Assembly: GCA_002099365.1 (NCBI GenBank)
Contig: MSED01000001.1
Coordinates: 2,666,001-2,730,000, forward strand
Source: Phialophora verrucosa
Taxonomy: Eukaryota; Ascomycota; Eurotiomycetes; Chaetothyriales; Herpotrichiellaceae
Reading direction: 5' to 3'
DNA: 64,000 nucleotides
Both the position numbers and the translations under genes were made by a program. Under the pieces are notes generated by a model. That model worked only from the letters and a program-made list of their open reading frames with translations. It was not told where the DNA came from and did not search any database. Below, one piece after another: positions 1 through 11,367 of the stretch (positions are counted from its first letter, which is position 1; every line of letters begins with the position of its first letter).

Positions 1-360
1 GGCGGGCTGTATCTGAGATGCTGCGGAAAGACGGTCAATCGTCCTGCTGTGCTGAACTAGGCAGCAGTCTGCCCTGGATAAAATAGGAATATGCCGCGTT
101 TGATGCGAACCTGGGTATCGGTACTTTTCGCCATCCTTGCGTCGGCCTGAAACTGATGCCTGCGCCTGAACGGTAGTCCTCCCAAGTAAAGCGGTCTGGA
201 CGCCACAGCGGGCCTTCGCGCGGTCCCCATGTTGCGATTGCGAGGAAATCTCAATGAAGTGATGCTGTAACCATAGCAATACTCCCGCAAAGCCCGTGCA
301 CATGCGCCCCCAAGTCGCATTCCTCATATGCAAGCCACCATGTTGAGCGGAAAAATGAGC
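1..360. other. gene-free 3' flank of SMD2
   Basis: This stretch lies downstream of the SmD2 stop codon. It has only short open frames with no recognisable protein. It probably holds the SMD2 3' UTR and intergenic DNA; I see nothing else in it. Confidence 0.5.
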
Positions 361-1104
361 TCAACTCAGCAACACTAGTATGACACTGTCACCCCTCAAG
401 AACATCTTACTGATGAATCTGTCCTTGTTGACACCCTTTCCACCTCCTTTACCCTTTTCCGTCCACATCTCCTTCACGTTTTCCAGAACCATATTGCAGT
501 GACGGTCGAACGCTTTCACTCTAGCCAGCAATTTGCGATTGTTTCGACACGAAATCAGCACTTGGGTGTGTGTGCGAGTTGCGGTCATGAGAATGGAGAG
601 CGGTCCGGTCGATAGTTCGTGGGCCTCAACGAGGGAGACTTCATATTCCCTACACCGCAGTGCAAGGTTAGTTCGACCTCAAGTTATGCTTGACGGTGTC
701 GCGTTGCGATCGCAAGAATTGGATACAGGAGACGAGCAGGCGAAAGTGCTAATGCTTGAATTATATAATGGTGTGGCAGATTGAATCGAGCGACGAGGAG
801 GTCGTGGTGTGGGCGGAGAGCGGAGCGGAATCGATGTGCAGGGGGGTGGGCGGAGTGTTTGTTATGATGAGCAGGTGCAAGGGGGAGAGAAGGGCATCAA
901 AGTGAGGGGAGCGGGGGGTTTCACATACGTTAATTCGTTTCTCGGCTTATTGAGCAGATCTCTATCATCGAAGAACGCCAAAGGTCAGCAAATCGGCCTC
1001 AGTGTGTAGGTGGCCACCACGGCAGGTTGCTCCGGAGATAAGCACAGGTCAGAGACAGGGGTATGAGTCAGAGAATGAACATACTGTATTTTGGAGGCTT
1101 CCAT
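361..1104 (-). CDS. SMD2: small nuclear ribonucleoprotein SmD2 (3 exons)
   Basis: SmD2 is one of the seven Sm-ring proteins of the U1, U2, U4 and U5 snRNPs, needed for pre-mRNA splicing in the nucleus. Model on the minus strand: exons 1085-1104, 929-961 and 361-649, giving 113 residues. The last exon carries the Sm1 core, with the highly conserved segments ISCRNNRKLLARVKAFDRHC and NMVLENVKEMWTE, and then the Sm2 strand ISKMFLRGDSVILVL. The upstream exons supply the N-terminal DLLNKPRNELT and EYEVSLVEAHEL segments expected of the family. Intron donors are GTATGT at both junctions. The downstream intron is long for this window (279 nt) and has a clear CTAAC branch site near its acceptor. The start ATG sits in an ACCATGG context. 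The family assignment is very strong; the two short upstream exons are deduced from splice signals and frame. Confidence 0.93.
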
Positions 1105-1671
1105 GGTCGCGGCAGAAATACTTAAAGAGTCTCGATTCCTGTCGGAATTGATGAAATTCCTCATTCTCGAAAAACGCCCAGAGGCCATAGCGAGACGGTC
1201 GGCTGACCTTCTCTGTCTGGAACGCGCCACCTAGTTAGTGGGTACGTCATCCGAGCCGCGCTTCACCAGCCTCCGAAGCCTTGCATACACGCGTTTGGGC
1301 CAGCGCGTCCCCCGGCCATTGAAGGTACCTTTCAACCTTCCACTCCCTCACCTCACGCTCTACGTCTTCTCTCCTTGGGTTCTGTTTTGCTTCATCTGTA
1401 GCCTTCATGCGATCCCGCATCTCTTTGTGTTCTGTCCAATTCATCAAAAGATTCTCAACCCCGGCGCTGCAACCACAGCAACCTGCGCTATCGACCCGGG
1501 AGCAACATCAACGAACCACACAATCAATTCCCGCTACTGACGCTCATATCACTTAGTCATACCTCATTTGAATCTCTCAACGCGATGAGACCCTTTTCAT
1601 AAGCTTTTCTGTCTCGCACCACCAGCTTCCCAACGCCTGGGTAGCTCCACGTCGCTCCTACGGTCGCCGCC
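1105..1671. promoter_or_regulatory. divergent promoter SMD2 / AMS2-like
   Basis: This 567-bp interval separates the start codons of SMD2 (minus) and the GATA factor (plus), so it must hold both promoters and 5' UTRs. The part next to the GATA-factor start is rich in C/T tracts, as is common in fungal leaders. An ACGCGT site lies at 1289-1294. Confidence 0.6.
1289..1294. promoter_or_regulatory. candidate MluI cell-cycle box (ACGCGT)
   Basis: ACGCGT is the core site bound by MBF-type G1/S factors in yeasts. This copy reads ACGCGTTT, 378 bp upstream of the AMS2-like start. The motif is only 6 bp and palindromic, so chance is possible; the support is that fission yeast Ams2 is a cell-cycle-regulated gene. 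Confidence 0.35.
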
Positions 1672-4600
1672 ATGGCCACCTCTCCAGCTGAGGGCGTCTC
1701 GATACGAACAATCCGACTGAAAGTGCTATACACGTTTGATTCTGAGCAAAAAGATAATCACCTTGCACGATGGCCACAGCCTTTAGAGGTGCAGACCGCC
1801 TTCATCGACGAAATAAATCAGATTGGTGTTGTAGACCTGCGAACGTGCTTGGAAGCTGTGACGACTGCTAGTCCCGAGCTTACAACCTTCGCCGAGAATG
1901 ACTACACGATCTACGCGTATGACTACTCAGAACCTGATACACCTTTAGTGGGACAAGGCATGCTGTCGAAAGCACTCAATGGCCAAGCTCCGAGCGCAGA
2001 GGCCGATGGCGACACCATGGTTACAGGCAGAATCACCAAGAACGTGATGGGCCTGTTTTCAAAGAACGCACAAGAGACTTTGGAGGTGAAGCTCCGACTC
2101 ACACCCGTCAGCACTTTCGGCCAGGCGAGATACCGCTCAGGAAGTGTCTGTTCACAAGATGGAATGCGACCTCAATGGACTAACAGCGCCTCGTCGCAGT
2201 CATTGCAGCGATCAGCGTCACCGATGGATACCACAGGCTTGGAAACGATGCAGCGGATGTTGAGTGGTGAGAGTACGGGACTAGGCAGCAGACCTGGCAC
2301 TCCCCCTGGAAGCCAAACATGCAACCCTACTGCACGGGGACAGCAATCCCGCCCAGGTTCACGAGCAGGCACGCGTCAACCATCTCACAGTAGACGTGGC
2401 TCGATCAACTCGGGATACTACAGTGGTGACGAGGTTGCCGAAGAAGGTCTGCCCAGGAAGAGGGCCAAGATCACCAAAGTGGATTGGCCTTCAAAGACCA
2501 ACCTGAATATCGAACGACAGCCCGAATCGCTTCGCGTGGCAGCAAGCATTGCCTCAAGTGTCCGACTTCATCGTCCTGTTGCTGTCAATCCCGCCACAAG
2601 TCTCCAGTCTGGTGCCCAAGGTGAGGAGTCTGGTGTGAGACCGCCTACTCCTGTGCCAGCCTTAAAGGCAGGCAAACCTCGGGGTAGACCCCGAAAGCAT
2701 CCACTCCCTAGCAACCTGGCTCAGGGGCATCAGATCAGAGATTCATCACCGGCTCCGAGTTTGGCTGCTCAATCCGAGCTTCTCTCAGTGCCCATCGCCT
2801 CTCCAGAAGACACACGAGCCCGAAGCATTGAAAGCACACCTGCGAATCTGCCCTCGTCACCACCTGTCATGCCGGAATTTCCGCAACCAGCGATTACTAG
2901 CCCTGCACTCCCACCAGTACCTATGGTAGATCCAGATCACGATTCAGGTTTCATGAGTGGCAATCTTGAGGACATGTTTGGAGATGGCCACTTGTTGCAG
3001 TTCGACGACTTCATTATAGACAAACCCGAAGATGAAGGTAGGAATGACTCTGGTCAAGAGCAGCAGCCTGGCCACCAGGAAGAGCAGTATCCTCCTGTTT
3101 TCGAAGAGGGCAACGAATTTGAGGAGTCACAAGTGACGAAGTCGTTGTACAATACAATGCCACCACCTCTTCCCGTCACATCAAAACCCTTGACCAGAGC
3201 ACAATCGTACACGCCAGCAGCTGCTCCACGATTCAGTATGTCATCTCCCCGGTTAGCTCCAGCGCCTATTCCAAGAGCTCGGCAAATCCAGGAAGAACAG
3301 CGTGATCAACTACGGAAAATCGCACCCGCACCACCTATGCCAAGCAGTGATCCGGCTCCCAGAACCCTACAACGGGCGCAGACGTGGGCACCCGATAGTG
3401 ACGTGCCCATGTCTGACGCCCTGACCGGCGAAGAGACCAAAAACAAGACAGCTTCGAAGAAAAAGGTCGGCAAAGAGCTGACCAAGGCAAGACTCGAAAA
3501 TGCCATCGCAAATGGCCAGATGCCTCCATTCTGCGACAACTGTGGGGCGATAGAGACTCCAGCCTGGCGACGAGCTTTTGCAAAGATTTACAAGTCCGGG
3601 TGGGATGATGTCGAAACTTCATTGAGCTATGGTGAATGCTGCTTCAAGGAACCTATCGACCACAATGAAGACGGAACTGTAAAGAGCTTCCGAGGCTTCA
3701 AAGTTGAAAAGCGGGCAGGAGATGGCGACGATTGGGTAGCAATCACTTTGTGCAATCGTAAGTGAATCCGGCGAGCCCTGTTCTGCTGCTAACATATTTC
3801 AGCCTGTGGCTTGTGGTTCCATAAGCAGAAGTGCCCTCGACCTGCCACCAAATGGCAGAAGAAGGATCCAAATGCGAAGCGCAAGCGCAAGCGGAATCCC
3901 CCAAAGAATCCAGCAAAGGCGAATGGCGACCCTCATCCCAAGACTGATGACCAGAGTCCTCCTAGTGACGACTCCTCTCCCGGCGACTCGGCCACGGAAG
4001 CTCCAGATGCCGAAGAAAACGACACGGAAGCGCAACCGACTGCAAATGTCAGTGTAGAAGAGGGCGAGCCGCAACTACCTCCGATGCCACAGCCATATCG
4101 AGCCAGCAGTGCCGACCGCGTACCGAGAGGGCTACCGCGCGCCCGTCATCATACCACCAGTAGGCAAGTTCAGTCAAGCCCTACCCGTGGCCACGGGTCA
4201 GAAGATGCTCCTATTGAGGTGGATTTGACACCCAAGCCTGTGCGAAGACAACTTTTCCCATCACCCGATAAGATGCGAATCTGCTCCGATCCTGGTCCGC
4301 AGAGAGAAACCACCGTGACCAAGAACCCTCTACCTGTTTTTGTACGAAGGAGTCCTAGACTTAATAAGTCTAGAGACGTCTACACAGTACCGACAGCGGT
4401 CGTGGAAGTGGCAGTTGATGGAAAGGAGAATGTGGCACCATCTCCAGCAATCGCAGATGATGGTCTTGCAGACTTATTCGAGGATGGCCCGGCTGATGTA
4501 GAACTTCCTCCTCCCATGACTCCAACCCCAAAAAGACGATCTGAGCGAATACTGTTGAAGACCCCCTTGAAGACACCTCAACGTCAATTTGGTGCCCAGC

Positions 4601-5190
4601 TGTCTCCCAATGCCGACCAACTTCCCCTTTTCCGAACCCCAAAGAACAAGCTAGAGCATCCAGCGCTTGCAGCATTGCTCGGGTCAGCCCAGAAGAATGT
4701 GCTCGAGATGACGCCCATCTCTCGCTCAATCCATGAAGCTCTGACCAGTGACCAACCCATGGAGATGAGCCTTATGCCAACGGATTATATGATGTTGCGA
4801 AGTGGTGGGAGGAAAGAGACACCTAAGAAGTCGATCTCGTTTGACTTTCCCGACCTGCCGTCTCTCAAGAACTCTTCTCCGATGTCTGGCAACCAGCTCA
4901 TCGACTTCAGGCTGTCGGAAATGACAACAGATCAATTGACAAGCGATATGATTGATCCGTTCGCCAACAGTGCGATGCCTAGTTCGCCGCCTGGCGGTAT
5001 GTTTGGATACCTTGACGGTATCGAGATGAGCGAGAGCGTCAATGCCATGTGGGACAAATTCCTTGATACCAATGGTGTTGAGTCAGTCGGAGAGTCGGCA
5101 TATCCAGACCCAGAAGGACTGGCTGTCGCAGACACTGGAGCTCGTGCTCTTCGAAGAAGCCCACGGCGGGCAGGAGGCGGAATAAGGTAA
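1672..5190 (+). CDS. Ams2/Spt21-like GATA-type zinc-finger transcription factor
   Basis: This looks like the filamentous-fungal counterpart of fission yeast Ams2 and budding yeast Spt21, nuclear regulators of histone gene expression (Ams2 also of CENP-A loading). Exons 1672-3757 and 3803-5190 give 1157 residues. The 45-bp intron has donor GTAAGT and a CTAAC branch site, and it interrupts the zinc finger. Residues 1-150 match the Ams2/Spt21 N-terminal domain. Around residue 333 there is an AT-hook core (GKPRGRPRKHP). The finger starts at residue 621 with CDNCGAIETPAWRR and closes at residues 694-697 with CNPCGLW, so the two CXXC pairs are about 69 residues apart rather than the usual 17-18. 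The rest is long, low-complexity and Pro/Ser-rich. The start has a good GCCATGG context. Identity is inferred from the N-terminal domain plus the finger; the function here is by analogy. Confidence 0.88.
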
Positions 5191-5656
5191 CCAGGCGAAT
5201 GGGACATTGCAGCAACAATTCAGCAGAGCATGGATAATAGACGTGGGGCTGATCGTGAGGAAGCAATTTTTCTTTCCACCCATGGCGGTTGGATATTGTA
5301 CAGCAGGTGCTTACGACATGTATGATACATCTAGGTATGGTCACTAGGGCTGAAGCGCTGGACAAAAAGTTGTCGACGCAGCTCCCTTCTGCATGCAGAA
5401 CAGAGCTCTAAACGCCGAAATGAGATGGTTTGGTGATCTCTCGACATGAGCGAACTTCCAAGGGTCGTTGTCTGCCTGTCATGGTACCCTGATCCTGCAC
5501 CGCCAATCCCTGTCGTCGACTCACTCATTCTTCCGGAGGACGTCTGCTCATCTCGTACTGTGATCCGTCTTTGGCAACAGTGTACCAACCCTGTGATCCG
5601 TGCAGGAGTCCCAGGGACCCAGTCATGTATTGAATATCATGAGAGCTTCATGTCCC
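5191..5656. other. convergent 3' intergenic region
   Basis: This region lies between the stop codons of the AMS2-like gene (plus) and RPA3 (minus). It should hold both 3' UTRs and terminators. I see no further gene. Confidence 0.5.
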
Positions 5657-6130
5657 TCAATATCCTCCCTCCATACCACCCTCCGACTCGCTGTAAAAGA
5701 TATTCTTGTATCGATGCGTCACATCCACGGCGGCCTCGAAAAGCTTCAAGTCTGGTAATTGGCCCTGATCGTTGCGAGGCCACTCTGTGCTGCTTAGGAC
5801 CCGTAGAGCGAAACCATGACCGCCCTCTGCGCTAGTGACCTTGCCGACTATCTCGTACATGGAGCCGACCGATAGGTGCGAGTCTCTGTTTTCGGGAAGT
5901 TAGGATATTTGGACACGTACGCAGTATGGCGGGTTGCAGATGGGGGGAATGGAATGCCCATACCTGGCCAGGAGGATTGTTACAGAGTCGGTACCACAAG
6001 TCAGTGTTGCCTGGTCGCCGCTGACGTGGGTGATCGTGCCGAGCATGCGCACTGTGTTGTGAGAGGAGGTACCGGGGGCGAAGGCATGGAGATGAGCAGG
6101 CAGGATTCGAGGCGTTGACATGGAATTCAT
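5657..6130 (-). CDS. RPA3: replication protein A subunit 3 (RPA14-like, 2 exons)
   Basis: RPA3 is the smallest subunit of the heterotrimeric single-stranded-DNA-binding complex RPA, used in replication, repair and recombination. Exons 5964-6130 and 5657-5885 (minus) give 131 residues, the normal size for the family. The 78-bp intron has donor GTATGG, a CCTAAC branch and a CAG acceptor. Splicing joins VTILLA to RDSHLSVGSMYEIVGKV, restoring one OB-fold with the typical start STPRILPAHL, the strand HNTVRMLGTITHV and the end VDVTHRYKNIFY. The first ATG (MNSM) is used; the second Met, three codons on, is equally possible. Upstream of the ATG the sequence resembles an intron end (CTAAC then AAG), so a 5' UTR intron may exist. 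The gene diverges from CUL4, with 382 bp between the two start codons. Confidence 0.9.
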
Positions 6131-6512
6131 CTTGGATGTCGTTAGTCACAGAGTATGATGCTGCGTGATCGTGTGCGAGGGATCCTGTCGGCTTCGACGT
6201 ATGTGATAGTCTGTCCTCTGTACCTCGTATTGCGGTCAGTCTCTAAGAGTACTGTGATTAAGTGCTTTGCACGCCCCGCGTTCGACGCGTTTGCGGTCCG
6301 GCTCTTTATACTTCACCGTTACACTGGTATTGCGTGTCGTGGTGTTCGGGGCTGGAACATGGTTTAAGTCCGCCAAACTAGCCTCGTATCAACCATTCCG
6401 CAGGAGTTTACCGAGTAGGTCCCGCACCGATCCCGCATTATCAGCACCGTCAGTATCTCAATCATCTCATTGGGTCGGGTCTCCTGTCGACCAAATTAAC
6501 AAGACAACTTAG
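6131..6512. promoter_or_regulatory. divergent promoter RPA3 / CUL4
   Basis: Only 382 bp separate the two start codons, so the two genes share a compact bidirectional promoter. It contains an ACGCGT site at 6285-6290 within a CG-rich patch (6277-6295). Confidence 0.6.
6285..6290. promoter_or_regulatory. candidate MluI cell-cycle box (ACGCGT)
   Basis: The site reads ACGCGTTT and lies 155 bp upstream of the RPA3 start and 222 bp upstream of the CUL4 start. In yeasts, RPA and other replication genes are classic MBF targets through this motif, so the placement is sensible. The assignment rests on motif and position only. Confidence 0.45.
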
Positions 6513-9312
6513 ATGACTGCACCACGCAAAGGCAAGGCACCGGACCGAAGTAGCACATCTCGACTCCGTTGCCGTACCCATACGAAGAGCCCAGTCGCTG
6601 CGGGCGAGGGAAGTCCCTCCACAAGGCCTGCAAAGAGGCAACGCATCTTGGAATCTGATCCGGTGCCAGACGACCCGAATGAGAGGTCGCCAGCGAGCCA
6701 GACTCGAGGAGGCAGCAAGAAAGGGGTCGACATGATGCAGTCCCCAAGCAGAGATGCATTCGCCAATATGTACGACTTCGGCCCTGCGAAGGTGAAGAAA
6801 GAGGAGGTCAATGACACCACATCCCAACCTCAAAATGGCAAACCCAAACCGGTCTTCGCAGCTCAGAGAATCCCTTTCAATCCCGCGCAAGGTCCAAAGA
6901 AACTGGTGGTGAAGAACCTGCGAGCTGCTTCTCGACTAGACACCAGGCTATATTTCGAGAAGACGTGGGCAGAAGAAGACAAGGCACTTGATACAATCTT
7001 CGGGAATGGGAAGCAAGCGTATTCTCTAGAAGAACTCTACAAAGGCGCAGAGAACACATGTCGGCATGGACACAGCGCAGACCTCTACAAAAATCTGTGC
7101 AACAAGTGCGAGGCCCATCTCAACAATCTAAGAGACAATATCAAGCGAGAAGAGGCAACGTCTTCAGACATTGACGGCCTTAAAGCATTCGTTAACGCCT
7201 GGCAGACGTGGCAGAAGCAGCTGCAGACCGTCCGGCAGATATTTTTCTATATGGATCAGACCTATTGCCTGCGGTCTCCCGACAAAACAAGCATCTCGCA
7301 CATGGGCGTCACCATGTTTCGCTCGACCCTTTTCCACGAACCCTTCCTCAAGCAGAAGGTCCTTCAGGGCGTAATGACCCTGATCGATTCCGACCGGAAG
7401 GGCAACCTGAGTGAGACTGACCGAAGCCTTCTGCGACAGTCAATCGATTCTTTTCACGAACTGAGTACCTATACCAGCGACTTCGAGCCCTTATTCCTCG
7501 TCAGAACTGAGCAGTACTTCCGAAGCTGGCGAGAGACAGAATCGGACAAAGCCTCGTTGGGTGATTATGTTAACAATTGCACCGAACTCCTTGCACGGGA
7601 GATGGCCAGATGTGACTGGCTAACCCTTGACCGCAACACCAGGATCAAGATCTCCGAGCTATACGACAGCGTTCTGGTCGAAGAGGAGGTTGAGACACTT
7701 TCCAACGGTGACGGGATCCTGGATCTTCTCGAGGACGACAAATTCGAAGAACTGGAAAGAGTCTACAGCATGCTCCAACGAAAAGGACGTGGCGGCTTGA
7801 TCGTCCCAGGTTTCAGCAAGTATGTAGAGACCGAAGGGTCATTAATCGTCTTCGACGAGAAGCGAGAGTCGGAGATGGTGATCCGGCTGCTCGAATTCAA
7901 GCGAAGGCTCGATCATTACCTCAAGTACTCGTTCCACAGGAACGAGGCTCTGGGGAATGCCTTACACAAGTCGTTCGAGACATTCATCAACAAGACCAAG
8001 AAATCCCAGTCAAATTGGGACACCGACAATGCCAAACCCGGTGAAATGATCGCCAAGCACGTCGACCTCCTGCTCAAAGGCGGCGTCAAAGCCGTACCTC
8101 GCCTTCAGACCCAAAAAGCTGACCCCTCAAAGCCGGATGAAGACCATGATTTCGACGACAACCCCGCCGACGAAGATGCCGAGATAAACCAACATCTCTC
8201 GAATGCCCTCGACCTCTTCCGCTTCGTCCACGGTAAAGCTGTCTTCGAAGCCTTCTACAAGAAAGACTTGGCCCGTCGCTTGCTCATGGGCCGTAGCGCC
8301 TCCTTCAATGCCGAGCGAAACATGCTCACGCGGCTAAAGAATGAATGCGGCGCCGCCTTCACGCACAATCTCGAATCTATGTTCAAGGACATGGACCTCG
8401 CGCGAGAAGAAATGATGTCCTACAACCAACTGCTTGACGACAGAGGCGGGAAGGAACCCGGCCTCCCTGATTTACACGTCAACGTCCTCTCTGCGGCAGC
8501 ATGGCCCACGTACCCAGATGTTGCCTTGAACATCCCCCCACACATCGCCAAAGTCATGGCTTCCTTCGAAAAGCACTACAAGTCCAAACACTCCGGCCGC
8601 AAACTGACCTGGAAACATTCCCTCGCCCACTGCCATCTGCGCGCCAAATTTCCAAAGGGAAACAAGGAACTTGTGGTTTCGGGCTTCCAGGCGGTCGTCC
8701 TACTACTGTTCAATGACATCCCTCATGACAAACATCTGACGTACGCCGAAATCAAAGCCAGCACCGGGCTCGTCGACGCCGAACTAAAACGCACTCTCCA
8801 GTCCCTGGCGTGCGCGAAATATCAAGTCCTCCGCAAACATCCCCGCGGGCGAGACGTCAACGACACCGACACCTTCACCTTCGCGCACACATTCACCGAC
8901 CCGAAAATGCGCATCAAAATCAACCAGATCCAACTCAAAGAGACAAAAGAGGAAAATCGCGAGACGCACGTTCGAATTGCAGCGGATCGGCACTATGAGA
9001 CACAGGCGGCGATCGTGAGGATCATGAAATCCCGCAAAAAGATCGGGCATAATGATTTGGTCGTCGAGGTCATCAAGGCGACCATGTCCCGCGGCGTCTT
9101 AGACCAGGCGGACATTAAGCGGAACATCGAAAAGTGAGTCCAATAGTATCCAATCCTGATTACTCTGCCTCGTCCCAGCTTCTGCGTCGCGCACGCTAGT
9201 GATTGGTTTTTCGTGGCCGAAATGCTGACTTTGACCGCCACCACCGTCCAGGCTCATCGAAAAGGATTACATGGAGAGAACAGAAGCGAACACATACGCG
9301 TACGTTGCTTGA
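6513..9312 (+). CDS. CUL4: cullin-4, scaffold of CRL4 ubiquitin ligases
   Basis: CUL4 is the scaffold that joins DDB1-bound substrate receptors to the RING protein Rbx1 in CRL4 E3 ligases, acting in DNA replication control, repair and heterochromatin. Exons 6513-9133 and 9252-9312 give 893 residues. The protein has a basic disordered N-terminus (1-130), cullin repeats starting near LRAASRLDTRLYFEKTW, the cullin homology domain (FYKKDLARRLLMGRSAS), and a C-terminal winged-helix/Nedd8 domain. The predicted neddylation lysine is K839 in IVRIMKSRK. The last exon, encoding only the end of the C-terminal helix (LIEKDYMERTEANTYAYVA), lies after a 118-bp intron with donor GTGAGT. Without this splice the protein would end 19 residues early and lack the family's conserved tail. 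CUL4 rather than CUL1/3 is favoured by the N-terminal KKLVVKNL and the NTCRHGHSADLYKNL stretch. Confidence 0.93.
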
Positions 9313-9560
9313 GAACACAGTGCTGTGTGCGATACTGGGCTCCCTGCACCCACACGACAGAGAAGGCGGGGGTTAAGCTTGCCATCCCGTCTTGCATTTC
9401 GGTCCCTTCTCGGATGGCGCGCTTGAGGACTGTGTACCTATGAAGTCACCGGGACTCGGAGCAGGCAACGTGCTTGGTAGATATATCTTTGTATGCATCT
9501 GTGTTTATGGTGATGAGCCGAATATGGTTTCTGCCTCCTCGACAGACATTCACCCACAAG

Positions 9561-9584
9561 CCGGGGCCGGGGCCGGGGCCGGGG
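9561..9584. repeat. (GGGGCC)n tract, G-quadruplex candidate
   Basis: Four GGGG runs (9563-9566, 9569-9572, 9575-9578, 9581-9584) are separated by CC loops on the plus strand. This meets the simple sequence rule for an intramolecular G-quadruplex. It lies about 250 bp after the CUL4 stop and could fall in the CUL4 3' UTR. Confidence 0.8.
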
Positions 9585-9655
9585 ACGAGCCTGGAGCCTG
9601 GAGGCTGAGAGTCTAGATAGGATGTCATCTACCATGATGAGCTGAGCTGGAGTAC

Positions 9656-9670
9656 ACTGCACTGCACTGC
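9656..9670. repeat. short ACTGC pentamer repeat
   Basis: Three perfect ACTGC units are followed by degenerate copies up to about 9679. It is a simple repeat with no evident function. Confidence 0.7.
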
Positions 9671-10470
9671 ACGGCACTGACCTTGGAATAAGATGAACAA
9701 CATTTCCGACACCTCTACTTCCATGTGCTCCGTATGCTCCGTAGTTGTACACTACTACCACTATATAGCGAGGAATCCCACCCACCCAATTCGTCCGTGT
9801 GCCGCATATGCTTATGGACTTGGATCTGCAATGGCACCGATAGGGTGGTGGGATGGGATAGGATGATATGCTGGCAGGTACATAAGTAGAGATGCGATTG
9901 TCCTTCACGGCAGATCCCCCTCGGCCTACTTAATTCTGCGGCCCCCAAGAAGCCCAGTCGACTCGCGCTGTGCTTCCAGGTACCCGGACGAGCATACGCG
10001 GGAACCTGGGATGCAATCAGAGCTTCCAGGACGGCAGATGGATTCTGAACAATTTTTGCGTTATATACCGGAAATCCACGTAAGCTCAAGGAGTACTCAA
10101 AACACGGGAAACTTGCAAAACCTTGATATATAGAGTTGGATACATTGTCCGGTTCAATCCGTGTGTGGATGTTGATCAATACCACCCATGCCTGAACTGA
10201 ATCCCAAGCTCTATCCAGCAACTGAGCACGCACCGGTTGATACAGGTCTTCCTAGCAACCTGGAAAGGTTTTCCCTTCGGTGCTCCCAAACAGTACTTCC
10301 TGCTTGACTCCACACAGTCCGCCGTATATTACCTCAGCTCTCATCACAACGCAACTCCAAAGAGCTCGTTTTCGACCGACGGCATCTTGACGGCTGACAG
10401 ACGACAGTCGAGTAACTGTCGTCGTTAGATCTTTAGCCGATCGACCCTAGAGCTTCAGGGCTCGTTGCAT

Positions 10471-11367
10471 TTAGTAGCGATCATCAGGACGCCCAGACGA
10501 GCTTCGGCCGTCACCATAGTGCTAGAAAATTCCAAGTCAGCCCAATGTCCCAGCCTATGATTATGCAAGACATACCTTCTTCCTCAAAGCAGCAAGCCTC
10601 TTCTTCTTGGTGTGCGTATTGATGTAGGTACCAATACAGAATGCCACAATGTTAAAGAATGGGACCCAGGTCTGCTCAGGCAGGAACTTCTGGGCGAAAG
10701 CCAGCGCAAGAGGGGAAGTGATCCAGCTGACGCGCATGACGGGCCAGAAACCAGCACGGACAGTCGCACGAACTTGGTGCCATGCGCGTGCTCCGGCGAT
10801 GATGGCCATGCAGGAGAGGTAGACGGTGTTCTGGATTGGTGCGATCTATCGATACAGTGAGCGCGCCATCCCATGATATGCGACTTCAAGGAAACTGTCG
10901 ACGTACCACCAAATTGCTGGTCAAGATTTGAAGGATCTTCGCTCGCAAGCTTGTGCGGCCGGCGAAGACCCATTGTAGGAAACCAATGAGCACATGGCCC
11001 ATTGGGGCGGAGATGAATGCGCCATACGCGGCCATTTTTGGTATTCTCGAGGAGAAATAATGGCCATGCTTGCTCTTATCGTGCGCCAGCCAGGAAGCCA
11101 GCAGCTCTTGCAGAGCGGAGAGTGTTCCCGAGGTCAGCATCTTGGTGCGCAGAGGGTTCGATTGCAGCTGTTTGAGATAGGCCTGCGCAAACGATCAGTT
11201 GCATTCGGTTGGATTCGCGGCGAGAGCATTCATACAGCTAGGTATCCAGTTGTCTGCTTCCCGCCCGTCAAGGCCTCTCCGATCTTGTGCGCGGTGCTCT
11301 CATCACGACCGCCCGGCACGACGGGTGCCGTCGTCCTCACCTGCTCCTGCTCGAATTTAACCGACAT
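10471..11367 (-). CDS. Mpv17/PMP22-family membrane protein (4 exons)
   Basis: The Mpv17/PMP22 family includes small multi-pass proteins of mitochondrial inner or peroxisomal membranes (yeast Sym1, mammalian PXMP2/Mpv17, fungal Woronin-body sorting protein). Exons on the minus strand are 11236-11367, 10907-11182, 10576-10845 and 10471-10521, giving 242 residues. The three introns (53, 61 and 54 bp) have donors GTATGA, GTACGT and GTATGT. Family hallmarks after splicing are YLKQLQSNPLRTKMLTSG near the start, GAFISAPMGHVLIGFLQWVF, and the C-terminal signature FLPEQTWVPFFNIVAFCIGT. The C-terminus is basic, then ends in a polar HYGDGRSSSGRPDDRY tail encoded by the last small exon. I cannot tell from sequence alone which organelle it resides in or which paralogue it is. 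Confidence 0.88.

Larger units (their letters stand above)
9313..10470. other. gene-free convergent region CUL4 / MPV17-family gene
   Basis: This is about 1.16 kb between two convergent stop codons. Open frames of 156 and 172 codons exist on the minus strand, but their translations are not protein-like. The region holds a GGGGCC repeat and an ACTGC repeat, listed separately. Confidence 0.5.

Noticed and set aside
9715..10233. 172-codon minus-strand open frame between CUL4 and the MPV17-family gene
   Set aside because: The translation is low in structure, has no family resemblance, and overlaps other open frames. It lies in a convergent 3' region.
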